This document shows, piece after piece, positions 43,931 through 55,261 of a stretch of DNA of 64,000 nt. The notes below the pieces were generated by a model. That model saw nothing but the letters and a program-made list of their open reading frames with translations, was not told where the DNA came from and made no database searches. The position numbers were made by a program, and so were the translations under genes. Position 1 is the stretch's first letter, and each line of letters starts with the position of its first letter. The stretch spans positions 164,010,667 to 164,074,666 of the forward strand of contig CM075673.1 of assembly GCA_037962975.1 (NCBI GenBank), in the 5' to 3' direction. The stretch comes from Clitoria ternatea (lineage: Eukaryota; Streptophyta; Magnoliopsida; Fabales; Fabaceae).

Positions 43931-44545
43931 AAAGTGACAAGTTGAATGTGGTAAGGAGCAAGGAGAGTGTTCATAGTGGTGAAAGGAATTGTAACAGGAG
44001 AGAGTTTTTGACAATTTAATATTTAACATATGCCCTAATTAACCTAGAAATAATTTCTTCACACCAAGACCAATTTGAAATATTAAAAAAATATAGGGAC
44101 AAATTTCGAACATCATTAAACAATAAGGAATTAATTTGAACATAATATAAATATTTGTTAATATCGTTAGTTGAAACTAAGGAAAGAACTAATATGAAAC
44201 CGTTAGTATTATTAAGGGATCAATTTAACGTGAAAAAATAAGATTAAATATAAAAATAAGGAATAAAAATAATAATTTAGCGAAATAAAAACCAAATCAT
44301 AAAATGTAATGATAATGTAACTACACTATAATGCTACTACTAGTTATGAGACTTTTGATTCACTTTTCAAACTTGTACAAATTTATAAGAAAGTGAAGCG
44401 CAAACTAACAGACCAACATGCAACATCATACAACTAATCCCATGATATTTTTATACATAGGAATTATCAAATCGAGAATTAACAAAATATAAATATTCCA
44501 TCATTATTGTTCTACAAAATCCGTTTTGCTGTGGATATCAGTTTT
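43931..44545. other. AT-rich 3' flank of UGT copy 3, no gene seen
   Basis: No open frame of interest. It contains the presumed 3' untranslated region on the minus strand. Confidence 0.5.
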
Positions 44546-47500
44546 TTACTGCATTGACCTTATGTCCTTAATTAAATTCTCTAGATTACAATAAGAGGAA
44601 CCATTCTCAGTAACACTATCATTAGCCATTCTTGCAATCTCATTCACAGATAACATTAGCTCTTCTCTTCGGTTCTCCATCAATTCCTTCACCATCTTCT
44701 CAACAATCAACCTATCACATACCTCATTCATAGCATACCCATTTCTCCATTGCTCAGTCACACACCTACTATTTACCATTTGATCAGCAAACAATGGCCA
44801 ACAAAGCATAGGCACTCCTTCAGCAATACTTTCCAATGTAGAGTTCCAACCACAATGGGTCAAAAACCCACCCACTGAAGGGTGGGCCAGAACCTCCTCT
44901 TGTGGGGCCCAATTCACCAAAAGCCCCCTCTCTTTGGTTCCCAACTCAAGCTCTATAGGCACATTGTTACTCAAACCACCTTGTCCATTGATTAAGTCAT
45001 TTCTAACAACCCACAAGAAAGGTTTTAAACTATTTACCAAACCATACCAAAACTCCAATACTTTCTCATGAGACAATTGAGCCACGGTGCCAAAGCTAAC
45101 ATATAACACTGACTTTGCCTTTTGATGATCCAACCATTCTATGCAAGGAATTTTATCTTTGTGGGATGTTGAATGGTTGGTTTTGACTAGAGTGTGGATT
45201 GGGCCAATGGTGTAAACTTTGGGAAATACAGTGGCGAGCTTTGTAGAGATAATGGGGGCTTCTAATTGTTCAAATGTGTTGAGTATAAGACCTGAGGCTT
45301 GAGTCATTGCTAAAGTTTCATCCATGTAGAAATCCGAATGGAAGGGGTTTTCATATCTCAATCTGAAATAGGAAGGAAGATCAGAATCTCTCAACAAATT
45401 TTCCAATCCTGGAATACTTGTGACTAGCTGATTCACGTCTTCTGCATTTAAAGTTAAATAGTAAAATTGTCAAACTTGGAAACTTAATAACACTATTGTT
45501 CTACTATAGAGCTAATTAACAAACAAGAAATATACAAAAATTCACACGTATATGTGTGAGAAAAGACTTGTACGAGGAGATAAAAAAAATGTTGACGAAG
45601 TTAGTTGTTGATAATTAAAATAAATTGTCTAGTTGAAATTAAGATGTGAGAAGAAAATATAAACATTGAAAAAATAAAATTTAATCACATAAAATATTTG
45701 TATAACAATAACATATTTAAATTTTTTTAACTTTGTTACAAGTTGATACACTAATTAAGTTCGTTGGAGCTTTCTTTCAATTTCTTTCTCACTTTCCCTT
45801 TTCTTTTGTTTACACACAGTACATAAACAACTTATTGCTACTCTCATTTATACTTCTAAAGTTCAATTATTTTGTTTCCATTATGTCTAAAAGTTTGAAT
45901 TTCTAATCAAACTCTTCATCCTACAATATTTAACTATTCAAATATTTATCACTACATAGCATGCTTAATTGTTAGGCTTTTGACTACATGGACTCTTCTA
46001 GTAAATTGGTAAATTCTAGCAAGTTCATGTAGGCCATTTAATTTCTAACATCCTCCCTTAAACTTAGCTTCATCATTTCAAGCATATTCTTCAACTTCAA
46101 GAATGAATTTACTTTGAGTGACTTTGCAAAAATATCCTTTACTAGGTTTTCTAAAATGCAATCACCACAATTTGTTTATCTCTAATCAAGTCATGAATGT
46201 AGTGATGCATGATATTAATATGTTTGCTACGACCATGAAAAATAGGATTCTTTGTCAAAGCAATTATTAATTTGTTATCATAAAATATTTTTGTTGCCTC
46301 GTCTTGTTGTTGTTGCAATTCATTCAATATTCTTCACAACCAAACTGTTTGAGTAATACATTTTGGTGTTGCAATGTACTCTACTTTTGTTGTTGACAGA
46401 GCAACTACTTGTTGTTTCTTGGAGGATCAAGAAAATACACTTGAACCAAGATGAAAAGCATAATCCAAACTGCTTTTTCGAGTTTTAGTTTCTCTATCCC
46501 AACCACTATTAATGTATCCAATTAATGTTGGCTTGTTAGACTTTGAATAAAAGATGCCTTCATTAATTATACCTTTGACACGCCTTAAGATTTGTTTGGC
46601 AACTTTCTAATGGAGTTGTCTTGGTGATTCCATGAATCAGCTTATAAGTCTAAATCCATAAACTATGTCAAGTCTTATTGCTATCAAGTACTTGAGACTT
46701 CTTACTAACATTCTAAATTTTGTTAAATTGACAAGGTCACTACTGCTTTCCTGTCCAATCTTCAATCTCTCTTCAACCAGTGTTAACATTGGTTTGCAAG
46801 ACTCCATTTTGAATTTCTTTATAACATCTGTTGCATATTTCTTTTGAGAGATAAAATTCCCTTCATTTGACTACTTCACTTCAATACCTAAAAAATAAGA
46901 CATTAGACTCATATCTGTCATCTCAAATTGGGTGGACATATTTTCTTTGAATTCAGCTAGAAATTTAGAATTATTTCCACTGAAGATCAGATCATCCACG
47001 TACAAACAAATAACAAAGATATCACTACCCTTGTTTGTTTTGACATATAAGGATGCTTATATGGACTTCTATGAAATCCATTATTGATGAAGTATGTACC
47101 AAGCTCTAGGCGCTTGCTTCAAACCATATAGAGCTTTCTTCAACTTGTAAACTTTGTCTTGCCCTTCTTCTTGTTGATAAAGTTACGTAAACTTACTCTT
47201 CAACTACATCATTCAAGAAAGTAGACTTGACATCCATTTGAAATATCTTCCATTGATTTTGAGCAGCAAGGGAAAGAATCATGCATACCGTATCCAATCT
47301 AGTAACTAGAGAAAATCCTTCAAAATAATCAATCCCGGGTTTTGTTTATGCCTTTTTGCCTTAATCGTTCCTTGAAACGATCTATCTTTCCATTTGAATT
47401 ATACTTTGTTTTGTACACCCACTTTACACCTATTGTTTTTTTCCTTCTAGAAGTGTTGTTAACTCCCATGTGTCATTCTTCTCAATTGTATGAATTTCTT

Positions 47501-50500
47501 CATTCATTGCTTTACTCTAACAATCACCATTGGTTGCTTATTTATATGTCATTGGACTCGCAGTCTACAAATAAGGCATAGTAAGTAACTTTTTTCTCCT
47601 TATGCTCTGAATCATCATCTTTACCAACTTCATAATCTTGCAAGTGAGAAAGTGAATGTCACTCCCTTTGTGGATATCTTTGAAATGGTGAATTTGGTGT
47701 TGATTCAGCTGACAGTCTTTTAGCTTTGTCATCTACTTCTTTATGTATAGTAACTGGTACAGGAAACTATTCTTTTTCTATTCATGACTAGTCCCACGCT
47801 CTATCTTCATCAAAGGTAATATTCCTGCTGATAATTACCTTTTGAGTATCTGGATTGTATAACAAAGGCTTTTGTTTCAGCCACTCTATTTTGTTGAGGA
47901 GTAGATCTGGCAGCCATCTGACGCTTAACACCATGTTTTCTCTAGAAATCATCACAAACAATATGCCATGTTCCCCTACTAGTTCTCAAGGTTTTTAAAG
48001 TATAACTACTTCGCTTTTCAACATATGCTATAAAACTTTTGTGTGTATCACAAGCATTAGATTTATTTTTTAGAAAATAAATCCACGTCTTCTTGTTGAA
48101 GTCATCAATGAAAGTAATAAAATATTTATCACCTCAATTAGATGGAATTTCCATATAGCATAAACCAGAGTGCAACAACTCAAGTGGTTTTGTAGCTCTC
48201 CAGGAACGTCCTATAAGAAAAGGATCTCAATGCTTCTTGCCAACTACACAAGCTTCACATAGTTGATCATGAGCTTGGATAACAAGCAAACCAATAACCC
48301 ATTGTGAACACTATCTTTTTATTTTTATTTTATTATTATTATTTATTTATTTATTAGCATTCTGATCATCCCCTTTCCTTATCTCTCTTCCTAAGTTTTC
48401 ATTTTTGGGTGACTGAAGGGACAACACCCATGGTCAATGAGGGAGGCTCCAAGCAAGATCAAATATGGCAAACTCAGATTATTGAAACAAGATTTTTGCC
48501 TGAATTTAAAAGCTAAGCACAAAAATGGTAATGAAAGCTTGAATAAAATCAATAAAACCAGAGCAATCCAGAGGCACAACCTTCTCTGAAAAAAATAATC
48601 AATCCCTTCTTCCTCTTATTTTTCTCGACACCAACAGCAACAATCATCTCTAAAAAATTCAAGTACTCTCTCTTCATCCCATCACCATTAACAACTCAAC
48701 AACCAAACCACAAACAACCCAAACAAAAATAACCAAACAGCAAGAAGAAAAGAAAAGAATAGCTCATCCGTCTCTGACCGCGAGCACCCCGACCCACCAA
48801 TGTCCGACGTGACCCCGGATCTGAGCCCCTCCTTGTGCCGCCGTGACTGATTGCCCCTCCGACGCGCAACTGTCGACCGTCCGGCCTGAGCTCGCCTCGC
48901 CGATCCCGGCCATCGTCACCCGCTCCCTGACCGCCGCCGCTTTCTCTCTCCCCCCCCTTGGTCCACTCTCTCTCTTCCTCTTCCTTTTCCCTCTCTTTTC
49001 TATCTCCTCTCTAACCCTTCTTTTTCAAAATAAGAACCCTAATGGGTTCTCCTTTCCTTCTCTTTCTTTTTTGTGTGTTATGTTAATGGGCTTCAGAATT
49101 TTCTAAAGCCCAATATGCTAAGGGACAATTCTTTTCCAAAAAAAAAAACAAAATAAGAGACATGTTTGTTATTATTAATGTTATTATTACCTTTATTAAT
49201 ATCACTAGAGATGCTATTAGGACTCTATATATCTAAAATTCCTAAGCAGGAAAATAAGTAATTTTCTTTTATTATTATTATTTTATTTATTTATTATTTT
49301 AGAGAAGCCATTATTGGATTTCAATTGTCTTATCTCAAAAAACTTTAAGCTTTTATTTATGTTAAATTTAGAAAAATAAAATATGTCTTCTTAGAATAAA
49401 AGTAGACAGTTTTTATTCGTGCCAAATCTAGAAAAAATGAAAAATATTAAGATTTAAACATCTATTTTAGAATAAAATTAATAGTTTTTTATGCTAAATT
49501 AAAAATAAAATTATTAAATATTTTCTTTGAGAAAAATGTCCTAAAATCTTGTGAGCTATGTCGTGCAAAATTACTTTTGCCTATATTTACGATATAAGAT
49601 TGCGAAGGTCTATGCACGTGCGAATCACTTTGCCTTGTATTTTTCCTTCCTTATAAATTTTCTTTCGTTATTCAAATCAATTAAAAATAATTTTAAATAT
49701 TTTCTCAAAATTAACCATCAAAGAACTACGTAACCTTGATTTCTCGGAAGTTCAAGAATACGTAGGAGCGGGAATCAGTTCCTGTCGAGCCCACTTTCTT
49801 TTGTTTAATTTCTATGTCTTTGTTATTATCTCAATCAATTTTTTCTCTTTAATATTCAATAATATTTTTATTAAATGAGGTTAATTTAGACGAGACGTCT
49901 TGTTAACCTCACATTTTTAATATCTCATATTTAAATAATATTTATTATAAAAAGAGATTAATTTAGACGAGACATCTTATTAATCTCATATTTACAACAA
50001 TTTAAATTATAAGAGGAGATTAATTTAGACGGGACGTCTTGTTAATCTTCTCAAATTTTCTAATATCTTTTACTTATAATATTTACCATAAAAGGGTTTA
50101 ATTTGGACGAGACGCCCTAATAATCTCTTCGTTTGGTTTTAATCCACTTCACGTCGTCTCATATTGCTTTATCCTATCTCGTTCCATTTAATCTAATTCC
50201 ATTCAACTTTATTTTTATTTTAATTTCTAAATCGTTATTATGACTTAAGGTTAATTTGGACGGGACGTCCTGTTAATCCTCACTGTCACTGTTTAGTCTT
50301 TTACTGTCATTGTTTGGTATTTTACTATAACTGTTTAAGCAAGTGGTTCAATTTAAGATCAATTTGGACGAGACGTCCTGTTAATCTTATTTTGAAACTC
50401 CCTCGTCTATTTTCTAAAGAAGTCAAAATAATTTTTAGGCTATTTAACACGTGCATAATCAATTTGAGGTAATCGTTTTATAACAGACAGTGTGGGGTGC

Positions 50501-52649
50501 TAATACCTTCCTCACCTGTAATTAGACTTCCGAACTTAGAATTTCATTTTTATAACCAGTGCTTTGGCGAAGGTTTTCCCGGTATTTTATCCTTAAAAAT
50601 ATTGGTGGCGACTCCCTATTTTTTTCGAAAGGATTTTGTACCTCTTATCTTTAACGTTTTAAGGGTCGGCCTCCCGCCGCGATCCCGGTCGCGACACCCA
50701 TTTTTTATTTATAATAAACTTGATGCTTTCAAAGTTGAAATGTCCAAGTCGCATGTGCCATAACCAATTATCATCAATAGTTGCTGCTTTGTAACACAAA
50801 CCAACATCATATATGATGTTTATTGGAAATAGACGATTCCTTGACATGTTTGTCATTACTATCAAGTTCATCTCAACGTCATTTATGGTGTAACTTTTCT
50901 TGTTGAATTTTAGACCATATCCTTTTTCAACAAGTTAGACAACACTTAAGTGATTCTGACATATGCCAGGTGCCTAGAACACATCAAAAATATAATATGG
51001 TGGTGGCTGCGGTGGCAATGGTGGTCTTGATCATGACAATGGTGATGGTGGAGGATTTATTGATGGTGGGAATGATAGTTGTCTTGTAGGAGGGTATTGA
51101 CAATGGTGGTTGTGTTGGTATGGTGGTGGTAATAGTGACGATGGTGATGGTGGAGGGTGTGACAATTGTGGAGTTGGTTGTAACAGAAATGGCGATAGTG
51201 GTAGGGTGATGGTAATGGTGATGATGGTGGTCGCGGTTCTGGTGGGGACGATAGTGACTATGGTGATGATGGTGGGAATAATAGTGGTGGTAGCGGCGGT
51301 GACGAAGACAACATTGGTGGTGGGGGTTGTGGAGGGTGTAGTGGTGATGGTGATGGTGATGATGGTGATGATGATAATGGTGGTAGTGGCAATGGCAGTG
51401 TACGAGTGTGGGGTGGCAGCGACAACGACAGTAATGATAGTAGTTAAGGTGATGGCATAGTTTTAAAAATTGGACTGGATCGTCCGGCTCGACCGGTTGA
51501 ATTGGGAACCAGTCGGGATATCGGTCTGGACAAGAGGGAAACTAGGACATCTCAGAACCGATCAAAACAGGTTAAGAACCGACAAAACCGGTTGAAAACC
51601 CGTATCGAAAATTGGTTGAACTAGTCAGATTTCTAATTTTTTTTTGCTTTTTTGCTATTCTTTAAAGAAATTCTATTAAAAATATTTTTAAATAAATAAA
51701 AAACTTATATATAATATTTACATATTATTTTTACTTATTATAATTTTTAATCCTATAAAACATGTAATATGATTCTTAGTTAATTTAGTTTTTATATAAT
51801 CTATATTGTTAAGATATCAAGAATTATATTATATTATTAAAAATAAATATTTTATTATGATTAGTTTGACCGTGGTTCAACCAATGAACTGTGAACCTAT
51901 CTTCACCGGTCTAATTTTTAAAACCTTAAGTGGTGGTGATAAACAATAAATGTTAGAAATTTATAAAATTAAAAAAAAAATATTTTTTCTTATTTTTTAA
52001 AATGACTAAAAATAATTTTAAAAATAAATAAAAACTCACTTCAGCACTATATTTACCGAATAAATTTTATTTTCAAATTGATTTTTAAAAACAAACCCTA
52101 AATTAATTTCCATTACTAACCTTGATTCTGCAGAAGCAACGCTCCCTGGTGAAGGTGCTTGCTTAAGTGGATTGTGACCCAAGTGCAAGTAGCACTATAT
52201 GTTCGGAAAGCAATCAACGGAACATTGAACTCTTTTGCAACACTGATAGCAATCGTTGTCATAATCCCATCGGCAATGATGCAACAAGTACGTGCACACT
52301 GACAAGTAATTTTGTGGAACAATTCTCTGAACTCTTTGGCAACCAAGGATCTAGAGCTACGAGAGATTAGCATTGGGTAGAAGCTTAACAAGCCTCCATT
52401 TCGTGGATAATCCTCTGGTAGGCCATCAGTGATGGATGCAAAGTGTAAATCGGGGAATTGGGTTTCAAAAGATGCTAAATCTACGCCTGTGAAGTTTTGG
52501 AGGCGATTGTGGTTGTGATGTGTGTTCACAAAGGTGATTTTGAGGGCTTTACGAGAAAGAAGCTTTGCTAAATTTAACATAGGTTTGATGTGGCCATCTG
52601 CTGGAAATGGTAAAGCCAAAATGTGTGGTGAAGAAGTTGAGTGCTCCAT
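44546..52649 (-). CDS. UGT copy 3: family-1 UDP-glycosyltransferase, 474 aa, exons 6.7 kb apart
   Basis: A cytosolic UDP-sugar-dependent transferase for a small metabolite. Exon 1 is 52649-52121 (ATG of MEHSTSSPHILALPFPADGH to donor CAAG|GTTAGT). Exon 2 is 45441-44546 (acceptor TGCAG|AAGACGTG). Both ends are phase 1 and join to EDVNQLVTSIPGLENLL, the same join as in copy 2. The PSPG box is canonical: WAPQEEVLAHPSVGGFLTHC, then GWNSTLES, ending FADQ. This is the only one of the three copies with HCGWNS intact, so it is the best candidate for an active enzyme. The intron (52120-45442) holds a truncated minus-strand copia element, a 2.4-kb solo LTR, a GGT tract and a MITE. The two exons could in principle come from different paralogues, but phases and splice sites agree. 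It is UGT709/UGT85-like. The acceptor substrate is unknown. Confidence 0.82.
45734..46050 (-). repeat. Putative 3' LTR of the minus-strand copia element
   Basis: Read on the minus strand it starts TGTTAGAAATTAAATGG right after the purine tract and ends 'aacttgtaaca' at 45734 (TGTTA/TAACA ends). The distal end is inferred from the end motif only. No second LTR is available for comparison. Confidence 0.6.
48304..50696. mobile_element. Solo LTR or short LTR-type element, 2,393 bp
   Basis: It is flanked by CCCAT (48299-48303 and 50697-50701). It runs TGTGAACAC...GTCGCGACA. The break lies exactly inside the copia gag-pre-integrase/integrase frame, which resumes on the other side. The right part holds phrases common in Tat/Ogre-type LTRs ('gtggggtgctaatacctt', 'ggtggcgactccc', 'ggtcgcgaca'), an identification from memory of style and not from a search. 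No internal coding sequence. It contains six regularly spaced hairpin units at 49877-50388 and a GC-rich patch at 48770-48960 whose open frames I do not trust. Confidence 0.88.
49877..50388. repeat. Six spaced hairpin-forming repeats (AGACGAGACGTCT core)
   Basis: Units at about 49877, 49954, 50015, 50094, 50247 and 50356, each about 33 bp. Each has an outer inverted pair (gattaa / ttaatc, or gttaa / ttaac) and an inner pair AGACG-AGA-CGTCT. Spacing is 60-80 bp for the first four and about 110-150 bp for the last two. AT-rich spacers separate them. Confidence 0.85.
50997..51459. repeat. GGT/GAT-rich tract, third occurrence
   Basis: Imperfect trinucleotides (ggtgatggtggagg, gatgatggtgg) like those at 2051-2180 and 18905-19110. 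It borders the truncated 5' end of the copia element and a MITE. Its open frame is low-complexity. Confidence 0.75.
51460..51924. mobile_element. Non-autonomous DNA transposon (MITE-like), 465 bp
   Basis: Terminal inverted repeats GTTTTAAAAATTGGACTGG (51460) and CCGGTCTAATTTTTAAAAC (ending 51924) match at 17 of 19 positions. The left half is rich in 'accggttg' and 'gaaccgat' text, the right half is AT-rich. No coding capacity. I could not assign the target duplication, so the superfamily (hAT-like) is a guess. Confidence 0.7.
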
Positions 52650-54169
52650 ATTTGCTTGCTGTCGGCAATACCGGATATATACTTATATTTTGGAAATACG
52701 CTTACATTTTAGAAATCACAAAGTGTCATATTTACCGTAAAAAAATACTGAGAGTCATTGTGTCCTTTAAGTTTGTACTTGTCCTTGTATGATATGAACT
52801 GATAGGGACACACCGATGTTGTACCTACAAAAGAGTCTTTGATGCTTAATGTATAACATAGTAATAATAAATTTTAGAGAGCAATTAATGAGACTAATGA
52901 ATGTAATATGTATGAGTTAATGAATGCTTTCTATTTATAAAACTACGCTAGGTGCAACTTACGATTTGACCCCTGTCAGAGGTTAGTATACATACCGGAT
53001 CAATAAGTTTTAATTATGCCACAACAACAATTAATTAAGATATCTAAAAATGTGTTAAAAAGTGAATAAGATACGGGTAATTATAAAACCATTGTCTAAC
53101 ATGCTTTGTGTTCCTTGCCTCACAATCTTTGTTTTCTCACTTTCTCACCCTAAACCCTTTACATAAGAAGCTATCTAAAATAAGAAATATTCTGGTGTGG
53201 GCATGCCCACAGTAACAGGGATATATAACTATATCTCCAATAATTAGTTGTAGATTCAGTGAGTTACAACCATATAATTGTATAAATGCTTATGTACATC
53301 ATTCATTTCAAATTAATCAAAGATTGTGATTAATTATCTCATTGATCATCATGGTCTAGAATTTCATTAAGACATTATATTGTAGAATTGATTTTATTAC
53401 TGGTTATTCTGATACGAGATTATTATGTTGGTTTGTTATGTAATATTTTAACTTAGTAATTTTTCGTAATTGAAATGTTTCTGCAAATTATTTTAATTTA
53501 AATAATAATAAAAAATTAGATATTTTTTTAGTCTCTATAAAATAGAGGTTTTGTTTTGTTTTGGTCCTGTTAAAATATGTTTCTTTTACATCTCTCTCAT
53601 ATTAAATATTTTATTTTTAGTCTCTACTTTGAACTTGAATTATTTAATTGTTAGTATAAATAACTAAATCATATGTTAATTTGTTTAAATACTTCTAACA
53701 TGTCTAACTGACTTTTAATATATGATTCTTTGGAGGGTCAAAATTTAAAAGTTTCTTTAAAAACTATCAATAAATAAACTGTTGAAATTTTTATGAACAA
53801 GAACTGTATTTAACCAGTTAAAATTATGTGTTAAGAGTCAGTTAAACATGTCAGTACCATCTGAACAAGTTAACGTGTAATTTCATCACTCATAACTAAT
53901 TAATGAATTCAAGTTGAAAATAAAGATTAAAAACAAAATATTTAATATAAGAGAGATTTAAAAGGAAAAATTATTTTACAAAGATTAAAGTTAAAAGATC
54001 AGTATTTAATATTTTATAGGGAGTAAAAACTAAAAAAAAAAGTGATGTGCAAGTTGTAAGTTTGTAGCAAATAAAAATGAAGGCATTGATTAATTTCATA
54101 GGCTTAAACTTTCAATATCTGGTAGAAATTAGGTCTACAAGAAAGAGAAGAGTCCAAATGGTGCATTAA
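52650..54169. other. Intergenic region between UGT copy 3 and the GDSL gene
   Basis: Contains the presumed promoter of UGT copy 3 and the 3' flank of the GDSL gene, the remainder AT-rich with no gene seen. Confidence 0.6.
52931..52940 (-). promoter_or_regulatory. Candidate TATA box of UGT copy 3
   Basis: TTATAAATAG on the minus strand, about 285 bp before the ATG at 52649. A second weaker candidate (aagtatatatcc, about 52675-52690) is only 30-40 bp before the ATG, too close for a normal leader. Confidence 0.4.
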
Positions 54170-55190
54170 TTAGTTTGTAGAATCTAAAGCAATAATTGTA
54201 CTAAGGTTCATTGGGTTCATGTGCTGGATGGATCCAGTCATGAATTTATCAACAATCAATCTATTTGCTTTCTCAGATGGATGAAAAGCGTCCCAAAATG
54301 CAAATAGGTCCCTGTTTGGGCACAAGTTTGATGCTGGAGTGCACAATCCAATTCCATTGTATGCTCCTTGACCACAACATGCTACTTTTGATGTAACAAA
54401 CCCTGCATGCATATCAAAATATACCTTAGTAATTTAAGATTATACACAATAATTAAGAAAATAATTGGATGCTTTAGTTTAATGATTATTTATTATTTAT
54501 TTTTTAATATATATACCTTCACCCGAATCCTTCTTTTCAATTAATTTGGTAAGTTATAATTATTAATTGTGTATATTAATCGAGCATATTAATGAGTAGT
54601 TGAAACTATAGGCAATATTGAAAATAAAGAAATAAATACATAATTCTATGAATAATTAAAAAAAAATAGTTCTGAAAAGACTAGAAAGTCATATGGAGAA
54701 TAACATTTTTCTTCCTGAAGTATTAGCATAACAACTCATGTTAGTAGTTATATATAGAAAAATAACACCAATTCAACGTCAATCTTCTATGTTTAGTTTG
54801 AAGTTTGTTTTTCAATAAAGAAAAGACTCCACTAGCTTATAACATTAATAGGAAGGATACAAACAAGCACATGGGGAAAGACTCCAAGCCTGTAAAACAC
54901 TATTTTCTATTTAAAATTTTATGAGAAAAATAAAAATAAAAAAAAATTATATAAAATTTTAAAAACGAAAAATATAATAATTTTTTAATTAAAAAAATTG
55001 AAACCAAACAGAAGAATGAATCAGGGCAACCCTGTCGTTGACGACAACTACTCACATTGGTCCCTCGTAGCCATTAATTCCCTACAGTATGGTAAATGCT
55101 TTCAGCAATATCTTTCTCCTTTTTTTCACCTTTTCTTTATTCATGACTTTACATTCGTTGCAGATAAAGGAAAGTGAAATAGTTTCAAAT

Positions 55191-55261
<71 letters not shown>

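Larger units (their letters stand above)
45734..50996 (-). mobile_element. 5'-truncated Ty1/copia element, minus strand, in the UGT copy 3 intron
   Basis: On the minus strand, from 50996 downward: protease-to-GAG-pre-integrase region (NLLSVGQL-like text, then SRNRLFPI and WLWHMRLGHFNFESIKFI at about 50870-50702), integrase (CEACVVGKKH at about 48240; QMAARSTPQQNRV at about 47910), reverse transcriptase (YVDDLIF at 46984-47013), and RNase H (QQVVALSTTKVEYIA at about 46410-46360). A polypurine tract (taagggagga, 46061-46051) and a putative 3' LTR follow. Multiple stops and frameshifts make it non-functional. The 5' end, with gag and the 5' LTR, is missing at the junction with the GGT tract. It is interrupted by the solo LTR at 48304-50696. 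Confidence 0.9.

Noticed and set aside
48843..49106. Pro/Ser-rich frame in a GC-rich patch
   Set aside because: It lies in the solo LTR at 48304-50696, shows no domain and runs into low-complexity sequence.
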